A DNA stretch of 64,000 nucleotides from Gyromitra esculenta (lineage: Eukaryota > Ascomycota > Pezizomycetes > Pezizales > Discinaceae). Below, in pieces: positions 60,089 to 64,000 of the stretch (position 1 is its first letter; the number at the start of each line of letters is the position of its first letter). The position numbers and the translations under genes were made by a program. The DNA lies in the NCBI GenBank assembly GCA_038503075.1, contig JBCAML010000018.1, positions 1,466,501 to 1,530,500 of the forward strand. Direction: 5' to 3'. The notes beneath the pieces are model-generated. The model ran no database searches, was not told the origin of the DNA, and saw only the letters and a program-made list of their open reading frames with translations.

Positions 60089-60116
60089 GAACTCTAATAC
60101 CACTTGGTCATCAAGT

Positions 60117-63100
60117 TTACGACCTGTCAAACTGTAAGCCAGAGACCGGTATATGATAGTAGGGAATCTCTTCCTCACTTTCACTAGATGCATCAACATC
60201 TTTATTCCACGAGAGGGGTTCGTTGCCGTGAAGCCACTGATCCTCGTTGGGACGTACAGAGTGGAAGGCGGCTAGCACCTTTTTAAACCACAGATTAGTT
60301 TCGTCACTAAGATTTTTGGTTCTTTTGTAACTAACTCTGAGGGATTCGAACGGCTTTGAGAGTTCCCTCTTTGATTCCGTTAGACTCTTCTGCATTTCCT
60401 CATAAACTTTATGGAGTTCGACAAAATTCCATACCGGGTTATACTCAGATTTAAGCCATAGCGTGGTGTTTGTATCTTCCTCTCTCTCTTTTATCTCATT
60501 TCTGCCTAACCAACGCTTAATCATGTCAGACTTTGTCCAAGATCTTAATAACGGTACAGGATAGCCTCGGCGGAGATAGATGTCCTTAACGTCTATTACT
60601 GCTTGGATGTACGCCGTTTCCGACGAGCACAATCGGGCTAACCTACTCATCTCTCCAATAAATGCACTCTTCTTCACCTTGAGGGGATGTGCGGATGAGT
60701 ATGGAATTCTTTCGAAATGGTTTAGTGGTTTACGATAAGGACAGAAACTGATCAAGTTACCTGCTTCCAGAGTTATGCTCAGGTCGAGAAAATGTACATT
60801 TTCTTCCTCCACTTCCCATTCTATCACTAGATCTTTGTAGACGGCAGTTTCCTGGAGTATTGTCAGTGCGGTTTCTTTGCAAGAAGCCTCAACGATAGTG
60901 AAAATATCGTCGATGTAGCGCTGATATATTGGGAATTCATTTGCGAACTTACTTTCGAAAGAAGCGCAGTAGAGGTTGGCGACGTCCGGCGCAGCCGGGA
61001 TGCCCATCGCCAAACCATCATTTTGATAGTAAAATTCCCCGTCATACTGAAATAAAAGGTTGTTGTCCGAGAGCGGTAGTAGCTTTCTGATTAGGTCAGC
61101 TTGTTTCTCGGGACCGTTGTAGAAAAGACGTGCTTGATTGCTTACGATTTCATGCGCAGCAGCACGTGGAATAGAGGGGTACATGGCGGTGACATCACCG
61201 GAAGCAATCCAATATTTCTTTTCAGGGTCAAGTCTTAGCGAAAGAAGTTTCGCAGCCATTTGACTAGAGCTCGTTAGAACACAGGGTTGGCTAACCACTA
61301 TTGGTTTAAGGAAAACGCTAAGGACCTTACTTGCATTGCCATATGGATAACTGTGGCAAGGGACGATAGGACGTAGCTTCCAAGGCATTTTGTGTACCTT
61401 AGGAATCCCATGGAACGTTGGAATAGTTCGATGGATCCATTCTTCTGACATAAAAGCGCCCTGTAGCTGTGAATCGCTGGCAGTCGCCTGAAAGAACCCT
61501 TCTCGTAAAAATGCAACCATCTGCTTTGTGAGGCAAGGATGGGGTGGGAATAGCTTTGACGTATGCTCTAGTAATCCAAGAGACGTTTCTGCTTCCATCG
61601 CGTTTAATCGTAATTGTCTGCAATCATAGGTTAGCTCGTTCTTCACTTTTGTAAAGATAGAAGAGTTAAGATGCATCAGTACCTGACTATGATACCATTC
61701 GGCTGTGATTATAGTATTACCCAAGTTTTTGTCAGATGGCTTTACCATATAGAGGTTTTGTTGAAGCCATAGGCGAACTTTTTTCGAGTCAATTCCAGCA
61801 ACATGGGAACTGATACGTGAGGAGTGCGGTATAGCATTGAGTTGTCTCGCAATCTCGGCTTGTCCAGCATTCACAGCAAATTCGACAACACTCCATGGGT
61901 ATTCTACTTCGAGACCTTTGGGGGTCACGGGGAATCGTGGGTCATAGTCATTTTCGTTTTCAATCGTTGAATCAGCACTGAGTGGGGAATTGCCAGAGAG
62001 GTATTCACGCCATTGAAGTCTCCGTTCGAGATCTTCGAGTGCTTTTTTAGGGAGATTAGGATTGAATTCGCTAAAAAATAAGAATCTAGCCCCGCGCGTA
62101 ACAAAAGAAATAACCGCTTCCGGTACATCTTTTACTCCTGGCCCAATGAAACATTCCTCCTTGCTCTGACGAGCCACCAATTGATCTAACGGTGTCCTAG
62201 CGAGGAGAATGCTATTAGCTGAAGCCTTGGGAAGCGTGAGAATAGCTCTCGGGTAAGTTGAGGGAACATTTCTCTGAAAGTGGGAATTACGTACCACTAT
62301 TTCGAGTCCTTCTTCTTCTTCCTGTCCTTGGGGTTGGACGATGCCGTGGAATCTCGCTTTCGCTTGTCCTTCTTGGATGGTTGTGGGGGACCACCTTTGG
62401 CGTTTGGTTTTTTGGAGATACCCTCCGGCTTTTTCGGATTCCCTTTTCCTTTTGCCTGCGGTTTCGGTTAGTATACCTGTCAGTGAAGACGAGGTTTTAG
62501 AACTTACCTTGGTATTACTCCGTGGAGCTATTTTCATAGCAGCCAACTGGGCGCGAACTTCGGAGGCAATGGTAGACTTAACGTCATCCTTAGTTACCCC
62601 CCCCATTTCTGTATCCGCGTCTTTCGCTACTCGAACCTTCTGAGTCTGTTCCCTCCTCTTCATAACCGATTTCGCCCTTGCGAGTTCGATCACCTTGGCG
62701 GCCATGCGTTCGAGTAACTTACACACACGGTCATATTCTCCACGAACCCAGGCCGGTGCGCTTACCACTTCTTCTACGGTTTCTTGTCCTCCTGAGGAAA
62801 GTCGGGGGACAGAGTGGGAGTGTAGGCCTCTCGCCTCGTTGTATGCGGCTTCGCAAATCTTTTTCAGCCCTTCAGTGTAGGCGCCGGGGGAGAGGTGTCG
62901 GAATAGGAAGGCAACTTCAGCCGTTTTTAGCGACACTAGGTGTGAGAGGGCGTTGTTGCGGAAATCCGAATATTCCGAATTCCATGAGTGCAGGGACGGC
63001 GCGGCGGCATCTTTGTACTGAGAAGACACCTGCATGCTCTGAAAGGGGTTGTGCATGCCCACAAGAGCCGGGGGCCACGTGCCGTTCACCACATGGGTGT

Positions 63101-63353
63101 TCAGTTTGTCTAGCGCTACTTCTGCATTTCCCAATTTCTCGGTAATGTCTTGAAGTTCGCGCAGTGGGGCTTTGAGGGGATCGCGATAGAAGACTGGGAC
63201 GACATCAAGGATGTCGCCAAGAGACTTGGCTGTGGCGATGGCACCGTTGAGGGCGGGGATACCCGTGTCGGTGAAGTTGAGAGCGGCCGAGGAGGCCTGC
63301 GGGGAGACCGCACGAGAGAAAATACTATCTGAGGGGGCGGTGAAGCGAGACAT
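60117..63353 (-). CDS. Penelope-like reverse transcriptase without GIY-YIG endonuclease
   Basis: An intact 1078-residue ORF, ATG at 63353, a leader of only 26 nt after repeat copy 3 and about 28 nt between its stop and the telomeric tract. Residues 1-~450 form an N-terminal extension without recognised domain, with a nuclear-signal-like KRKRESEKAGGYLQKTKRQR at about 305-325. The PLE hallmark SDKNLGNTII lies at about 538 (the DKG-type motif). RT motifs: GIPKVHKMPWKLRPIVPCHS at about 640-660; GDVTAMYPSIP at about 720 with the first catalytic D; NDGLAMGIPAAPDVANLY at about 778-795; YQRYIDDIF at about 812-820 with the catalytic DD; then NVHFLDLSI and YRKPLNHFERIPYSSAHP. About 200 residues follow without a GIY-YIG domain. 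No stops or frameshifts, so it may still be active. Confidence 0.92.
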   Translation of the reverse strand: MSRFTAPSDSIFSRAVSPQASSAALNFTDTGIPALNGAIATAKSLGDILDVVPVFYRDPLKAPLRELQDITEKLGNAEVALDKLNTHVVNGTWPPALVGMHNPFQSMQVSSQYKDAAAPSLHSWNSEYSDFRNNALSHLVSLKTAEVAFLFRHLSPGAYTEGLKKICEAAYNEARGLHSHSVPRLSSGGQETVEEVVSAPAWVRGEYDRVCKLLERMAAKVIELARAKSVMKRREQTQKVRVAKDADTEMGGVTKDDVKSTIASEVRAQLAAMKIAPRSNTKVSSKTSSSLTGILTETAGKRKRESEKAGGYLQKTKRQRWSPTTIQEGQAKARFHGIVQPQGQEEEEGLEIVVRNSHFQRNVPSTYPRAILTLPKASANSILLARTPLDQLVARQSKEECFIGPGVKDVPEAVISFVTRGARFLFFSEFNPNLPKKALEDLERRLQWREYLSGNSPLSADSTIENENDYDPRFPVTPKGLEVEYPWSVVEFAVNAGQAEIARQLNAIPHSSRISSHVAGIDSKKVRLWLQQNLYMVKPSDKNLGNTIITAEWYHSQVLMHLNSSIFTKVKNELTYDCRQLRLNAMEAETSLGLLEHTSKLFPPHPCLTKQMVAFLREGFFQATASDSQLQGAFMSEEWIHRTIPTFHGIPKVHKMPWKLRPIVPCHSYPYGNASKVLSVFLKPIVVSQPCVLTSSSQMAAKLLSLRLDPEKKYWIASGDVTAMYPSIPRAAAHEIVSNQARLFYNGPEKQADLIRKLLPLSDNNLLFQYDGEFYYQNDGLAMGIPAAPDVANLYCASFESKFANEFPIYQRYIDDIFTIVEASCKETALTILQETAVYKDLVIEWEVEEENVHFLDLSITLEAGNLISFCPYRKPLNHFERIPYSSAHPLKVKKSAFIGEMSRLARLCSSETAYIQAVIDVKDIYLRRGYPVPLLRSWTKSDMIKRWLGRNEIKEREEDTNTTLWLKSEYNPVWNFVELHKVYEEMQKSLTESKRELSKPFESLRVSYKRTKNLSDETNLWFKKVLAAFHSVRPNEDQWLHGNEPLSWNKDVDASSESEEEIPYYHIPVSGLQFDRS

Positions 63354-63379
63354 TTCTTGTGCGATGTGGTGTAAAAAGC

Positions 63380-63951
63380 TTAAATGAAGGAAGCCGTTAG
63401 GCTTCTGGGAGGTCGCGGTGAAGGAGTCGTAGAGGTAAGAGTGCTAAGACCGTGTGCGATGTTGATCGTCTACGAGGTTTCGTCATTTCTGCTCTCTTTA
63501 GGCGAGATGGAAGGGGATATATACAACCCTTAGGACGGATACGGATCTAGCGAAGATCCGTGCGGCTAGCCTCTCGGCCGAGCTGCGATGATGCAATTTC
63601 GATCGACGTGCGGGCGGCAGGGTTCGGTTACCTTTTCGGGTAATCTAAATCTGTGTACGCGTCATCTAATATCCGGGTATGCGGAAAGGAGGGGTAAACT
63701 ATGAAACATGCAGGTGATACTACGTGCGTCATGCACTCCGCCCCAATGCAGTGTTACGTGCAAGGGTCGGTTGTTCGGCTCGTCGGCTATCTTCGGTCCG
63801 ACCTCGGCCCGACGGTTAACCTCGGCCCGAGCTCGGCCCGAGGGCTCCGCTAAGTCCGACGCCAAGCGCCAAGCCGGATCGGAGATAACATCCGTTCCGT
63901 TCCGTGCCAAGATGCCAAGGGTTGTGCCACCTTCCTAATCCGGCGTACACC
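63380..63951 (-). repeat. Complete pseudo-LTR copy 3, ribozyme core replaced
   Basis: 572 bp, starting at the same TTAAATGAAGG and ending at the same CGGCGTACACC before TTTAGGG as copy 2. By eye it is almost identical to copy 2 except at about 63484-63508, where the hammerhead core segment is replaced by different sequence five bases shorter; this accounts for the whole length difference. The remaining stem I return strand (UUAGC), GGUC and GAAA are still present. Confidence 0.85.
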
Positions 63952-64000
63952 GGTTTAGGGTTTAGGGTTTAGGGTTTAGGGTTTAGGGTTTAGGGTTTAG
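63952..64000 (+). repeat. Terminal telomere, TTTAGGG repeats
   Basis: GG followed by six perfect TTTAGGG units and a partial one, to the end of the window. The G-rich strand runs 5'-3' towards the end, as at a right chromosome end. The unit is seven bases with three Ts. Confidence 0.92.

Larger units (their letters stand above)
59137..64000 (-). mobile_element. Telomere-attached endonuclease-free Penelope-like element array
   Basis: Composite region: truncated repeat, complete repeat, interstitial TTTAGGG tract, reverse transcriptase ORF, complete repeat, terminal TTTAGGG. The ORF and the ribozyme motifs in the repeats share the minus strand, with the 5' side facing the telomere and the 3' side facing the chromosome. 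That is the polarity expected if the RNA is copied from a chromosome end. Endonuclease-deficient PLEs at telomeres are known from rotifers, some fungi, plants and other eukaryotes; hammerhead ribozymes in PLE pseudo-LTRs are also known. Calling this one such an element combines sequence features with that knowledge. Confidence 0.75.

Noticed and set aside
1..64000. CRISPR array, operon structure, bacterial-type promoters
   Set aside because: The window is eukaryotic, with introns, a telomere and a 5S gene; no such arrays were seen.

Overview
The window is fungal nuclear DNA ending in a chromosome end on the right. Genes carry short GT-AG introns, often with CTAAC-like branch sites. There is a lone dispersed 5S rRNA gene, and the protein families present (F-box and ankyrin proteins, NACHT-type relics, a C2H2-like protein of the filamentous-ascomycete type, small secreted proteins) suggest Pezizomycotina. 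A repeat-rich, gene-poor member such as a Pezizomycete is possible, but that is inference. The last ~48 bases are perfect tandem TTTAGGG, the seven-base telomere unit, not the TTAGGG usual in fungi.

Layout. 0.2-2.5 kb: F-box protein. 3.8-6.6 kb: small secreted protein, a TA-flanked MITE and a broken Tc1/mariner transposase. 7.4-8.6 kb: C2H2-like protein. 11.5-12.2 kb: F-box/ankyrin protein. 14.2-16.7 kb: Vps52 (GARP tethering subunit), six exons. 17.9-18.6 kb: secreted RNase-like candidate. 19.5-21.9 kb: MFS transporter of the allantoate-permease type. 22.3 kb: split tRNA-like gene. 26.4-28.4 kb: two small chromodomain genes. 28.9 kb: 5S rRNA. 29.3 kb: LTR. 30-33 kb: phospholipase D. 36-38.9 kb: acyl-CoA-synthetase-like gene with altered core motifs. 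39.6-44.7 kb: ankyrin/NACHT relics, with a hAT-type MITE (8-bp target duplication) and a small acidic/basic protein. 46.8-48.6 kb: VWA-domain protein. 51-52 kb: EBP-family protein. 53.6-55.4 kb: coiled-coil protein. 56.5-57.3 kb: five-exon gene for a stand-alone TFIIS-type central domain.

The standout is the subtelomere, 59.1-64.0 kb. An intact 1078-residue reverse transcriptase of the Penelope-like (PLE) type, with no visible GIY-YIG endonuclease, reads from the telomere towards the centromere. It is flanked by ~575-bp repeats whose telomere-side ends run straight into TTTAGGG repeats, and its own 3' end abuts an interstitial TTTAGGG tract. Two repeat copies contain, on the same strand as the reverse transcriptase, what I read as a complete type I hammerhead ribozyme. 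In the third, most distal copy the ribozyme core is replaced, while the rest of the repeat is almost unchanged. Together this looks like a telomere-attaching, endonuclease-free PLE with ribozyme-bearing pseudo-LTRs.

The housekeeping genes (VPS52, phospholipase D, EBP, MFS) look intact. The regions between them hold many relics and little that I can assign.
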